Shown: positions 1 through 7,953 of the stretch, piece after piece
Layout of the letters: the number at the start of each line of letters is the position of its first letter
Numbering within the stretch: the stretch's first letter is position 1
DNA from: Streptomyces sp. NBC_01353
GTDB lineage: Bacteria; Actinomycetota; Actinomycetes; Streptomycetales; Streptomycetaceae
Assembly (NCBI RefSeq): GCF_036237275.1
Contig: NZ_CP108352.1
Span: 6,758,001 to 6,822,000, forward strand
Direction of reading: 5' to 3'
DNA length: 64,000 bases
Notes under the pieces: model-generated
Told to the model about the DNA's origin: nothing
The model's database searches: none
The model's input: only the letters and a program-made list of their open reading frames with translations
Made by a program: the position numbers and the translations under genes

Positions 1-186
1 CCCGGACGGTTGGTCAAGGCACTGCCTCCGCTGCGCGCCCGTGTCGACGTCGTCTTCGGTGACGCCTTCGAGGCCGGTGACGGCAGCGGCCGGCGCACCC
101 GCAAGGCGCTGGACGACGCCACCGTACGCATTCAGGAGCGGCTGACCGCCCACCTGAAAAACGCCAGGCGCCTCACCGGGCGCTGA
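1..186 (+). CDS. C-terminal fragment of a probable 1-acylglycerol-3-phosphate acyltransferase (PlsC family), 5' truncated
   Basis: The reading frame is open from base 1 to a TGA at 184-186 and gives 61 residues. It contains GDAFEAGDGSG and ends in a basic helix with RIQERLTAHL. The catalytic HX4D region lies outside the window, so the family call rests on my recollection that Streptomyces der is preceded by a PlsC-type lysophospholipid acyltransferase and on the similar tail of those proteins. The enzyme would acylate lysophosphatidic acid at the membrane. It ends 60 bases before der on the same strand, so co-transcription is plausible. Confidence 0.55.
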   Translation, partial: PGRLVKALPPLRARVDVVFGDAFEAGDGSGRRTRKALDDATVRIQERLTAHLKNARRLTGR

Positions 187-246
187 GTGAGACTCTGAGT
201 AGTGGGTTCGCACCCACCGACCACGAATGATCAAGGAACGGACTTC

Positions 247-1695
247 ATGAACGACCAGCACGACCACGGGGCACTTGGCGACGCCGAGTACGCGGAGTTC
301 ATGGAGCTCGCCGCGGAAGAGGGCTTCGACATCGAGGAGGTCGAAGGCGCGATCGAGGAGGCAGGGCACGGCCCGCTCCCCGTCCTCGCCGTCGTCGGCC
401 GCCCCAATGTCGGCAAGTCGACCCTGGTGAACCGGATCATCGGCCGCCGTGAGGCCGTCGTCGAGGACAAGCCCGGCGTCACCCGCGACCGCGTCACCTA
501 CGAGGCCGAGTGGGCCGGCCGCCGCTTCAAGGTCGTCGACACCGGCGGCTGGGAGCAGGACGTCCTCGGCATCGACGCCTCCGTCGCCGCCCAGGCCGAG
601 TACGCCATCGAGGCGGCCGACGCCTGTGTCTTCGTCGTGGACGCCACCGTCGGCGCCACCGACACCGACGAGGCCGTCGTCAAGCTGCTGCGCCGCGCCG
701 GCAAGCCCGTCGTGCTCTGCGCCAACAAGGTCGACGGCCCCTCCGGCGAGGCCGACGCCACCGCCCTGTGGTCGCTGGGTCTCGGCGAGCCGTACCCGGT
801 CTCCTCGCTGCACGGCCGCGGTACGGGCGACATGCTCGACGCCGTCCTGGAGGCCCTGCCCGAGGCCCCCGCGCAGACCTTCGGCAACGCGATCGGCGGC
901 CCCCGCCGTATCGCCCTCATCGGCCGCCCGAACGTCGGCAAGTCCTCGCTCCTGAACAAGGTCGCCAACGAGGACCGCGTGGTCGTCAACGAGCTGGCCG
1001 GCACCACCCGCGACCCGGTCGACGAGCTGATCGTGCTCGGTGGCAAGACCTGGAAGTTCGTGGACACCGCCGGTATCCGCAAGAAGGTCCACCTCCAGGA
1101 GGGCGCGGACTACTACGCCTCCCTGCGGACCGCCGCCGCGGTCGAGAAGGCCGAGGTCGCGGTCGTCCTGATCGACACCACCGACAACATCTCGGTCCAG
1201 GACCAGCGCATCATCACCATGGCGGTCGAGTCGGGCCGCGCGCTCGTCATCGCGTACAACAAGTGGGACGAGCTCGACGAGGAGCGGCGCTACTACCTGG
1301 AGCGCGAGATCGAGACAGAGATGCAGCAGGTCTCCTGGGCGCCCCGCGTCAACGTCTCCGCCAAGACCGGCCGTCACATGGACAAGCTCGTCCCGGCCAT
1401 CGAGACCGCGCTCGCCGGCTGGGAGACCCGCGTCCCCACCGGCCGGCTGAACGCCTTCCTCGGCGAGCTGGTCGCCGCCCACCCGCACCCGATCCGCGGC
1501 GGCAAGCAGCCCCGCATCCTCTTCGGTACGCAGGCGGGCACCAAGCCGCCCCGGTTCGTGCTCTTCGCCTCCGGCTTCCTCGAGGCCGGCTACCGCCGCT
1601 TCGTCGAGCGCCGACTGCGTGAGGAGTTCGGCTTCGAGGGCACCCCGATCCACATCTCCGTCCGCGTCCGCGAGAAGCGCGGCCGCAAGAAGTAG
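247..1695 (+). CDS. der: Ribosome biogenesis GTPase Der (EngA)
   Basis: Der has two GTPase domains and acts in maturation of the 50S subunit. Both domains are clear: GRPNVGKST at residues 51-59, then DTGG and NKVD, and a second GRPNVGKSS with DTAGI and NKWD. A C-terminal KH-like RNA-binding domain ends in a basic tail, EKRGRKK. The start chosen is ATG 247, with AAGGA nine bases upstream; an in-frame GTG at 202 has no such site. This gives 482 residues. The first 43 residues are an acidic extension ahead of the first G domain, which is usual in actinobacterial Der. A strong hairpin follows the stop. Confidence 0.97.
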   Translation: MNDQHDHGALGDAEYAEFMELAAEEGFDIEEVEGAIEEAGHGPLPVLAVVGRPNVGKSTLVNRIIGRREAVVEDKPGVTRDRVTYEAEWAGRRFKVVDTGGWEQDVLGIDASVAAQAEYAIEAADACVFVVDATVGATDTDEAVVKLLRRAGKPVVLCANKVDGPSGEADATALWSLGLGEPYPVSSLHGRGTGDMLDAVLEALPEAPAQTFGNAIGGPRRIALIGRPNVGKSSLLNKVANEDRVVVNELAGTTRDPVDELIVLGGKTWKFVDTAGIRKKVHLQEGADYYASLRTAAAVEKAEVAVVLIDTTDNISVQDQRIITMAVESGRALVIAYNKWDELDEERRYYLEREIETEMQQVSWAPRVNVSAKTGRHMDKLVPAIETALAGWETRVPTGRLNAFLGELVAAHPHPIRGGKQPRILFGTQAGTKPPRFVLFASGFLEAGYRRFVERRLREEFGFEGTPIHISVRVREKRGRKK

Positions 1696-1706
1696 TCGTG
1701 GCGTGA

Positions 1707-1751
1707 GTACGGCGGAGGGCCGGGGCGATGTGCCCCGGCCCTCCGCCGTAC
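1707..1751 (+). terminator. Strong hairpin terminator after der
   Basis: A perfect 20-bp inverted repeat (arms 1707-1726 and 1732-1751) encloses a 5-base loop, GATGT. It starts 11 bases after the der stop and precedes the end of the convergent gene at 1763, so it probably stops transcription from both sides. There is no T-run, as is common for terminators in this genus. Confidence 0.9.
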
Positions 1752-1762
1752 CGTGCTCCGTC

Positions 1763-2224
1763 CTACAGCCCCCTGCGGGGCCCCGGTGGCAGCGCCGCCG
1801 GGGTGTGATGCTGGGCCGACCACGCCGACGGATACGTTCCGTACCGGCTCCCGTGCCCGGACACGTGCCCGTGGAGCCCCGAACTCACCGGCGTACCGAA
1901 CGACCGGAAGTTCAGATCGTCCTCACCGCTGCGATCCCCGGGGAGAGCCCGGAACGACCGCCGGTACTCCGAGTACAGGGCGTCGTAGATCGGTGTGGCC
2001 GACTGGCCGTCCGCCGTGACGTCCTGCGCCGGGCGCATGGAGGGGATCTGACTCGGAAACTGCGGGCGGAGTGGGTCGTATGTGTGCACATACGTGCCAA
2101 CGACCTCGTGGTCCGTCGGATGCGGGCGGCTCTCGGAAACCGACGGCCGCCGCGGGCGGGGTACGACCGGAACCCAGGGGCCGTACCCCGGCGACCCTAT
2201 GCCGGTGCGCCCGTGCTCCCTCAC
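1763..2224 (-). CDS. Conserved hypothetical protein
   Basis: This encodes 153 residues with no domain I recognise. The best-conserved-looking part is the centre, IYDALYSEYRRSFRALPGD, followed by a Gly/His/Pro-rich tail. The GTG start at 2224 overlaps the stop of the upstream gene as GTGA, which suggests translational coupling. An internal ATG at 2038 is an alternative; it would give 91 residues and leave the 18-bp palindrome at 2077-2094 in the leader. About four fifths of the codons before 2038 end in G or C, slightly below the neighbourhood, so the longer form is favoured only weakly. I assign no function. Confidence 0.6.
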   Translation of the reverse strand: MREHGRTGIGSPGYGPWVPVVPRPRRPSVSESRPHPTDHEVVGTYVHTYDPLRPQFPSQIPSMRPAQDVTADGQSATPIYDALYSEYRRSFRALPGDRSGEDDLNFRSFGTPVSSGLHGHVSGHGSRYGTYPSAWSAQHHTPAALPPGPRRGL

Positions 2225-3003
2225 GTGCCGGCCAGCGGCATCGCGGCAGCCACCAGGCGGCCGTTGGCCGCCGCCTTCTCCAGGGCGTCACGGAGCAGGT
2301 CCTCGCGCGGCTGCTGACCGATCGAGCCGACCGGGGCGGCGAACACCAGGACCGTGTGCGACTTGTTGGCCGCCGCACGCCAGCCCTCGGTGACCTGGAG
2401 CGGCTGGTGCGCCTGCCACCAAGCGGCCTGGCCGGTGCCGCCCGTACCCGGCTGGAGTACGGAGTGCAGCTGGCCCATGGCGACGAGTACGGACCAGCCG
2501 GGCAGCACGCCCGGCTTCTGGTTCACATCGGAGATCGGCTGGAAGCCCTGCTCGATCAGGAGCGGCAGGAACTCGTCGCTGAGACCGTCCGAGCCCGGGC
2601 GGGCGACCGGCGCGGTCGGTTCGACGACCAGCGCCGGGTGCAGCTCGCCCTCGATCAGCACGAGTCCGCTGGTGACCCCGAGAACGGCCTGCTCGGGGTG
2701 GGCCGCGCCGAGCGCGTCGGCCGCGTCCGTCGCGGCGATGGAGCGGACGGCGCCCTGGAGCTGCTCCTCGGCGACCTGGACGACCTGGGACGGAATGCAG
2801 CTGGCGTGGGCGAACGCCAGGACGGCGGTCTCCTCGCCGACGAACAGCACCGTACTCGTGCGCTCCTGCTCGGAGTCGCCCGGCGTGCGGCAGGAGGTGC
2901 AGTCGTAGCTGCCCGGGGCGTTGTCGCCGGCGAGCAGCCGGTCCGCTTCTTCGTCGCCGATCTCGGCGCGTACGTCCTCGCTGACGTCGAGCATGCGCGG
3001 CAC
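2221..3003 (-). CDS. Conserved hypothetical cytosolic protein with an N-terminal CxxC motif
   Basis: The protein has 260 residues, no signal peptide and no membrane segment. Near the N terminus it carries YDCTSCRTPGD, which could bind a metal or be redox active, followed by a mixed alpha/beta region. I do not recognise a named family, although close relatives seem general in Streptomyces. The frame is open up to 3159, but GTG 3003 is chosen because AGGGAG lies six bases upstream (3010-3015). It is followed directly by the 153-residue gene through a GTGA overlap. Confidence 0.8.
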   Translation of the reverse strand: MPRMLDVSEDVRAEIGDEEADRLLAGDNAPGSYDCTSCRTPGDSEQERTSTVLFVGEETAVLAFAHASCIPSQVVQVAEEQLQGAVRSIAATDAADALGAAHPEQAVLGVTSGLVLIEGELHPALVVEPTAPVARPGSDGLSDEFLPLLIEQGFQPISDVNQKPGVLPGWSVLVAMGQLHSVLQPGTGGTGQAAWWQAHQPLQVTEGWRAAANKSHTVLVFAAPVGSIGQQPREDLLRDALEKAAANGRLVAAAMPLAGT

Positions 3004-3196
3004 GGGGGGCTCCCTGGACTCGGTACGTGCGACGCCGGGCGGTTCCCGGCTCGTCTCATACGAGTTCAACGGGGAAGGCTCGGCCGGGGTCACGCGTACC
3101 GGTCCGGCAACTTGTGTGACTCCGACCGGGTGGGGGATGCGGGCCGCCCCGCGCGGCACGGCGTCGGCGCCCGGGTGCGCTGCCTAGCCTGCCGCG

Positions 3197-3742
3197 ATGT
3201 CGAAGATCAGATTGTGGGCAGCCGGTGCGTCCGCCGCCGCGCTGATGGCCCTCGTCCCGGCGCCGGCCCAGGCACAGGTACCGCACCTGCCGGCCGCCCC
3301 CGCCTACGCCTGCGCCGAGGACCAGTGGCCGTGGGGGTGCGTCGCCGAGTGCGAGAGCAGCGGCCGGTGGAACCTCGACACCGGCAACGGCTACTACGGC
3401 GGACTCCAGTTCTGGCAGCCGACCTGGATCGAGCACGGCGGCCCGCGCTTCGCCGCGCGCGCCGACCTGGCGACCCGTCAGCAGCAGATCACCGTCGCGG
3501 AGGAGGTCCTGCGCACCCAGGGCTGGGAGGCCTGGCCGGTCTGCTCGACGCGGTACGGACTGAGCGGGCGGGTCCACACGGTCCAGGCGGGCGACACGCT
3601 GAGCACGATCGCCCGGCGGTTCGGGATCGCGGGCGGCTGGCAGGCGCTGTACGCGGCGAACCGGAGCCTGATCGGGCCGGACCCGAACCGGATCGTGATC
3701 GGGACGATGCTGCGCATCGCGCCCCTCACCGTCCGGCGGTGA
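3197..3742 (+). CDS. Secreted resuscitation-promoting-factor-like muralytic enzyme with LysM domain
   Basis: This encodes 181 residues. A signal peptide ends near APAQA (residue 26). An Rpf transglycosylase domain follows, with WGCVAECESSGRWN, the presumed catalytic Glu and the GYYGGLQF motif. The C-terminal LysM domain (VHTVQAGDTLSTIARRFG) would bind peptidoglycan. Rpf enzymes cleave glycan strands during spore germination and outgrowth. The short single-LysM design resembles smaller Streptomyces Rpf paralogues, but I cannot assign a specific letter. Its last 17 bases overlap the end of the convergent livF-like gene. Confidence 0.93.
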   Translation: MSKIRLWAAGASAAALMALVPAPAQAQVPHLPAAPAYACAEDQWPWGCVAECESSGRWNLDTGNGYYGGLQFWQPTWIEHGGPRFAARADLATRQQQITVAEEVLRTQGWEAWPVCSTRYGLSGRVHTVQAGDTLSTIARRFGIAGGWQALYAANRSLIGPDPNRIVIGTMLRIAPLTVRR

Positions 3743-4385
3743 ACTCCGCGGCCTCCCCGCTGAACGCGAGGGAGCCGCGCCGCAGTTCGTGCAGCAGCGT
3801 GCCGGGCGGCAGCCCGGGCGGGGGGCGCTGCTCGGCGAGGACCACGGCGGCGCCGCCCGCCCCGGCGAGGGCGGTGAGGAGCGCGTACGTACGGGAGGAG
3901 ACCGCGGGGGACATGCCGAGGGACGGCTCGTCGACCAGGACCACGCGGGCGGGGGTCAGCAGGGCCCGGGAGAGGGCGAGCATCCGGCGCTCGCCGCCGG
4001 AGAGGGTGCCGGCGTGGCGGGCGAGGAGGGGGGCGAGTTCGGGGTACGCCTCCAGGGCCCGATCGGGGTCCCCGGGGGCCAGCTCCAGGTTCTCGGCGAC
4101 GGTGAGCGTCGCGTACACCGCCCGTAGATCCGGTACGAAGCACAGGCCGCGCCGGGCTCGGTCGTGGGCGTGGAGGCGGGTCACGTCCGCGCCGCGCCAG
4201 AGGACCCTGCCGGAGGCCAGGGGCACGGTCCCGGCGAGTGCGCGCAGGGCGGTCGTACGGCCGGAGCCGTTGCGGCCGACGAGGACGGTGACGGTGGCGG
4301 AGGGGACGGGAAGGTCGAGACCGTGCAGGGCCTCCAGGGGTCCGTAGCGGACGTGGGCGGAACACACGGCGATCTCGACGCTCAT
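3726..4385 (-). CDS. LivF-type ABC transporter ATP-binding protein with a Walker-A Lys-to-Arg change
   Basis: This 219-residue ATPase is the second ATP-binding subunit of a branched-chain-amino-acid-type importer. It has the Walker A position (GRNGSGRTT), ABC signature LSGGERRMLALSRAL and Walker B VVLVDEPSLGMS. The Walker A lysine is replaced by arginine (codon CGT), so ATP hydrolysis at this site may be weak and the fused LivG domain may do most of the work. The ATG at 4385 overlaps the stop of the LivHMG fusion gene as ATGA. Its 3' end overlaps the rpf-like gene by 17 bases. Confidence 0.9.
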   Translation of the reverse strand: MSVEIAVCSAHVRYGPLEALHGLDLPVPSATVTVLVGRNGSGRTTALRALAGTVPLASGRVLWRGADVTRLHAHDRARRGLCFVPDLRAVYATLTVAENLELAPGDPDRALEAYPELAPLLARHAGTLSGGERRMLALSRALLTPARVVLVDEPSLGMSPAVSSRTYALLTALAGAGGAAVVLAEQRPPPGLPPGTLLHELRRGSLAFSGEAAEFTAGR

Positions 4386-6919
4386 GACACGATCCGGCCT
4401 CCCTCCATGGTGTGCACCGTGTGGGCGATGCCGGCGACGAGGTCCGGGTCGTGCTCGACGACGAGGAGGGTGAGGCCGTCGGCGGCGAGGGCGGCGAGGA
4501 CCCGGGCGAGGGCGTCGGTCTCGGCCGCGTCCAGGCCGGCGGAGGGCTCGTCCAGGAGGAGGGTGTGCGGGCCGCCGGCCAGCGCGCGGGCCAGCTCGAC
4601 CCGGCGCAGGGTCCCGGTCGGGAGGTCGGCGGCGGGCCGGTGGCGGACGGCTCCGGCGAGGCCGAGGAGACGGAGGGCCTGTTCGGTGGTGGCGGGGGAA
4701 CGGACGTGGCCCTGCTCGGCGCCGAGGCGGACGTTCTCCTCGACGGTGAGGGAGGGGAAGACGGCGAGCTGCTGGAACGAGCGGGCGACGCCGAGCCGGG
4801 TGCGGGCGTGGGCGGGGCGGGCGGTGATGTCGGAGCCGTCGAGGGTGACACGGCCGTCGGTGGGGCGCAGGGTGCCGGCGAGACAGTCGAAGAGGGTGCT
4901 CTTGCCGGCGCCGTTGGGGCCGACGAGGGCGGTGACGTGGCCGGGGGTGAGGGCGAGGGTGACGTCGGTGAGGGCGGTGAGGCCGCCGGGGTAGGTGACG
5001 GTGAGGTGGTGGGCGGCGAGGCGCGGGCGGGGCGGGGGCGAGGGGGCCGGTGCGGGGCGGTGGGGGTGCGGCTGGGGCCTGCCCGGCCTGGGATTTCCGC
5101 CCGCACCACCTACAGGTCCACTTGTGGGCGGCACGGCGCCGTCGGCGACCGCGGGTGCTCGCCGGGACGGGAGCCAGGACGTCAGTGGGGGTACCCGGCC
5201 CACCAGAGCCGCCAGGACGCCGACCGTCGCCGCTGCCACGCCACCCCTCGTGCCGGCGTCCAGGGCTACCAGGAGGGCCGCCGCGGCAAGCGGGGAGAGC
5301 AGGCTGTCGGCGCCCAGGACGATGATCGCGGCGAACCAGAGCAGGCCGCGGACCGGGTCGTAGGCCTCCGGGTCGAACGCGCGCAGGCCCATGCCCAGCA
5401 GGCCGCCGCCCAGGGCCGCCAGGGCCGCGCCCAGGACGAAGGCCAGGAGCTTGAGCAGGCTCACCCGTACCCCGGCCGCCTCCGCTCCCGCCTCGTGGTC
5501 GCGCAGCGCGGCGAGCGCCCGGCCCGTGCGGCCCCGGCGCAGCGCGGCGACCAGGAGCAGACAGCCGCTCAGGACCACGAGTTCCAGGGCGTAGTAGCCG
5601 CGGTCGTCCGAGAAGCCCGCCGGGCGGCCGAGGTCCAGGCCGGCGGTCGCGTACGGCTGCGCGAAGACGAACCGGCTCACCGCCACCCCGACCGCCAATG
5701 TCGCGAGCGCCAGGGCCAGGCCGTGCCGTCGGATCGCCGGCCACCCGGTGACCAGGCCCAGCGGGGCCACGAGCAGCACCGCCAGCGCGAGCGCCGGCAG
5801 CTCCGGCAGGCCCCCGGCCGCGAGGAGCGCCGTGAACAGGGCGCCCAGACCCGCGTATGCCGCCTGTCCCAGGGCGATCTGCCCGCCCCGGCCCGTCACC
5901 ACCACCAGCGACAGCAGCACGATCGCGAGCGCCGGCACCTGGACCGCGGTGTGCAGGTCCGTGCCGGCGAAGCCCAGCGGCAGCAGGAAGAGCACGGAGA
6001 CCGTCAGCCACACCCCCGGCGGAGTGCGGGGCGCGACGGCCGGCGGTGGCAGCGCGTCCTGCCCCCGCCCGCCGACCCCCGGCAGGACCAGCGCGGCCAC
6101 CAGCAGCGCAAGGACGAACAGGTTCGCCCCCACCGCCTGCACCAGCGGTCCCGCCCAGCCCTCCGGATGGAAGCGGGTCAGCTGCGCCTGTGCGACGCCC
6201 AGCGCGAGCGCGGTCACGATCGCGACCGGCAGGCTCCGCATCCGGGCCACCACCGCGACCGCGATCACCTCCAGGACCAGGAGCGGCATCCCGTACGGGT
6301 CGAGCCGTACGTACGGGGCGAGCAGCACCCCCGTCAGCCCGGCGGTGAACGAGCCGAACGCCCAGCCCGCCGCCGACACCCGGTCCGCGTCGATCCCGCC
6401 CAGCATCGCCAGCGGCCGGTTGTCTACCACCGCCCGCAGCTCCCGCCCGAACCGGGTCCACCGCGTCACCGCCCCCACCGCCACGGCCAGCAGGACCACC
6501 GCCGCGAGCTGGGCCCACGGATCGTCGCCCAGCAGCACCGGCGCGTCCGCCCGGGCCCCGCCGCCCCACACCAGCGCCGCCCCGCCGACCAGCAGGACGA
6601 AGACCCCGATGGAGGCCACCAGGGTCTGCGCCGGGTTGGAGCCGAGAAGCGCCAGCGGCCGGAAGAAGGCCCGGTCGAGGACCAGGCCGATCCCGGGAGC
6701 GACCACGAGCAGGGTCAGGAGCGCGCCGAGAGGCAGCGGCCAGCCCCACTCGACCACCAGCTGCCGCAGGACGTACGCGCAGACCATGGCGATCGCACCG
6801 TGCGCCAGATTGAGCACGCCGGTGGCGCGGTACGTGACGATCAGTCCGATGCCGGTGAGGGCTGCGGCGCTGCCGACCGCGAGTCCGGCGAGCGTGAGGT
6901 CGTACGTCAGCGAGGCCAC
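4382..6919 (-). CDS. Fused LivH-LivM-LivG ABC transporter (two permease domains plus ATPase)
   Basis: One 845-residue protein carries three modules that are usually separate. Residues about 1-285 are a LivH permease (TGIGLIVTYRATGVLNLAHG). Residues about 300-585 are a LivM permease (GQIALGQAAYAGLG). After a Pro-rich linker, residues about 640-845 are a LivG ATPase with GPNGAGKST, signature-like LPTGTLRRVELARAL and Walker B LLLDEPSAGLD. The family imports branched-chain amino acids, urea or related compounds; the substrate here is unknown. The GTG start at 6919 overlaps the upstream membrane-protein gene by 13 bases, and livF follows with ATGA overlap. The lipoprotein at 7931 is the likely binding partner. 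Confidence 0.93.
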   Translation of the reverse strand: MASLTYDLTLAGLAVGSAAALTGIGLIVTYRATGVLNLAHGAIAMVCAYVLRQLVVEWGWPLPLGALLTLLVVAPGIGLVLDRAFFRPLALLGSNPAQTLVASIGVFVLLVGGAALVWGGGARADAPVLLGDDPWAQLAAVVLLAVAVGAVTRWTRFGRELRAVVDNRPLAMLGGIDADRVSAAGWAFGSFTAGLTGVLLAPYVRLDPYGMPLLVLEVIAVAVVARMRSLPVAIVTALALGVAQAQLTRFHPEGWAGPLVQAVGANLFVLALLVAALVLPGVGGRGQDALPPPAVAPRTPPGVWLTVSVLFLLPLGFAGTDLHTAVQVPALAIVLLSLVVVTGRGGQIALGQAAYAGLGALFTALLAAGGLPELPALALAVLLVAPLGLVTGWPAIRRHGLALALATLAVGVAVSRFVFAQPYATAGLDLGRPAGFSDDRGYYALELVVLSGCLLLVAALRRGRTGRALAALRDHEAGAEAAGVRVSLLKLLAFVLGAALAALGGGLLGMGLRAFDPEAYDPVRGLLWFAAIIVLGADSLLSPLAAAALLVALDAGTRGGVAAATVGVLAALVGRVPPLTSWLPSRRAPAVADGAVPPTSGPVGGAGGNPRPGRPQPHPHRPAPAPSPPPRPRLAAHHLTVTYPGGLTALTDVTLALTPGHVTALVGPNGAGKSTLFDCLAGTLRPTDGRVTLDGSDITARPAHARTRLGVARSFQQLAVFPSLTVEENVRLGAEQGHVRSPATTEQALRLLGLAGAVRHRPAADLPTGTLRRVELARALAGGPHTLLLDEPSAGLDAAETDALARVLAALAADGLTLLVVEHDPDLVAGIAHTVHTMEGGRIVS

Positions 6920-7305
6920 GGCTCACACACCGGACAGGGGTCGAGCTCCGCGTCCCCCGCCGGTTCGGCGTCCTCCCGGCTCGCCACCAACGGGCAGTCG
7001 GGGCGGTGCGCGAGCGTCCCACCCGGCACCCGTACCGGCGGCTCCTCCGACGAGGGCGGCGCCGTGTCCTCCGGAGCCTCCGGAGCAGGCGCTGGCCCGC
7101 GCACCGGAATCCGGCCCGCCGCCCCGATCAGGACCGCCCCGGCCACGATCAGCGCGGCCCCCGGCACCGTGCACGAGGCGAGATAGGGCAGCTGGCGCTC
7201 GGCGAAGCGCTCGCCGGAGATCCCGTACCACCCCAGGACGCAGAGCACCGCACCCCCGGCGACCGCCGCGAGGCCGCCCCACAGCAGTACCCGGGATGTC
7301 GGCAC
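6907..7305 (-). CDS. Small membrane protein with a C-terminal His/Cys motif
   Basis: The protein has 132 residues with two predicted membrane helices (about 6-27 and 47-66), a Pro/Glu-rich linker, and a short cytosolic tail. The tail carries HRPDCPLV and, about 18 residues later, DPCPVC, which together could coordinate zinc or haem. The GTG start at 7305 has GGGAGG five bases upstream. The gene overlaps the LivHMG fusion start by 13 bases, so it is probably first in that operon. Whether it assists transport or senses something is unknown. Confidence 0.8.
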   Translation of the reverse strand: MPTSRVLLWGGLAAVAGGAVLCVLGWYGISGERFAERQLPYLASCTVPGAALIVAGAVLIGAAGRIPVRGPAPAPEAPEDTAPPSSEEPPVRVPGGTLAHRPDCPLVASREDAEPAGDAELDPCPVCEPWPR

Positions 7306-7437
7306 GGCACCTCCCTCGCTCGGGCCCCCCGACCGCCTTGCCCTTGAATGCCCTCTTCCTTTGCACTATGCCCGGAACCGGCCCACCCTGGAATCATCAG
7401 GCCGCCCGGCCTCGACGGACACCCGGTGGTGAGCCAG

Positions 7438-7953
7438 ATGGTTCTCAAGCGACACGGTGGACCCACTCGCCCTCGCTCTCGTCTCGCGGCCCTGGCGGCC
7501 GCGTCGGTTCTGGTGCTCGGGCCTGCCCTCGTGGCCTGCGGCGACGACGGCGGCGGTGAGTCGGAATCCCCCGGGACCCAGCCCGCCGCGACCGCGCCGT
7601 CCGACCCGGCCGCGGCCAGGGCGGAGATCACCAAGAACTGGACCGCCTTCTTCGACCCGAACACCCCCGCGGCCGAGCGGGCGAAGCTGCTGGAGAACGG
7701 CGAGCAGATGCGGCCGGCCCTTGAGGCCCTCCTGACCAACGATGCCGCGTCCCAGGCCACGGCGAAGGTCAAGACGATCGAGTTCACCTCGCCGAACGAC
7801 GCGAACGTGACCTACGACCTGCTGGTCGCCGGGGCCCCGGCCGTGCCCGACTCCAAGGGCACGTCGGTCTTCCAGGACGACACCTGGAAGGTGTCCGTGA
7901 AGACCCTCTGCGGCCTGGCACAGCTCAGCGGTGCGACCGTTCCGGGCTGTTGA
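7438..7953 (+). CDS. Lipoprotein, probably of the low-molecular-weight antigen MTB12-like family
   Basis: Starting at ATG 7438, this gives 171 residues with a basic N terminus, a hydrophobic helix and the lipobox LVAC (residues 25-28). A Gly/Ser/Pro/Thr linker follows, then a compact domain with NWTAFFDPNTPAAERAKLLENG. Domains of this kind occur in actinobacterial MTB12-like secreted antigens of unknown role; that assignment is from memory. It is divergent from the membrane-protein/LivHMG operon, and its 3' end overlaps the next lipoprotein gene by 23 bases, so the two are likely co-transcribed. Confidence 0.8.
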   Translation: MVLKRHGGPTRPRSRLAALAAASVLVLGPALVACGDDGGGESESPGTQPAATAPSDPAAARAEITKNWTAFFDPNTPAAERAKLLENGEQMRPALEALLTNDAASQATAKVKTIEFTSPNDANVTYDLLVAGAPAVPDSKGTSVFQDDTWKVSVKTLCGLAQLSGATVPGC

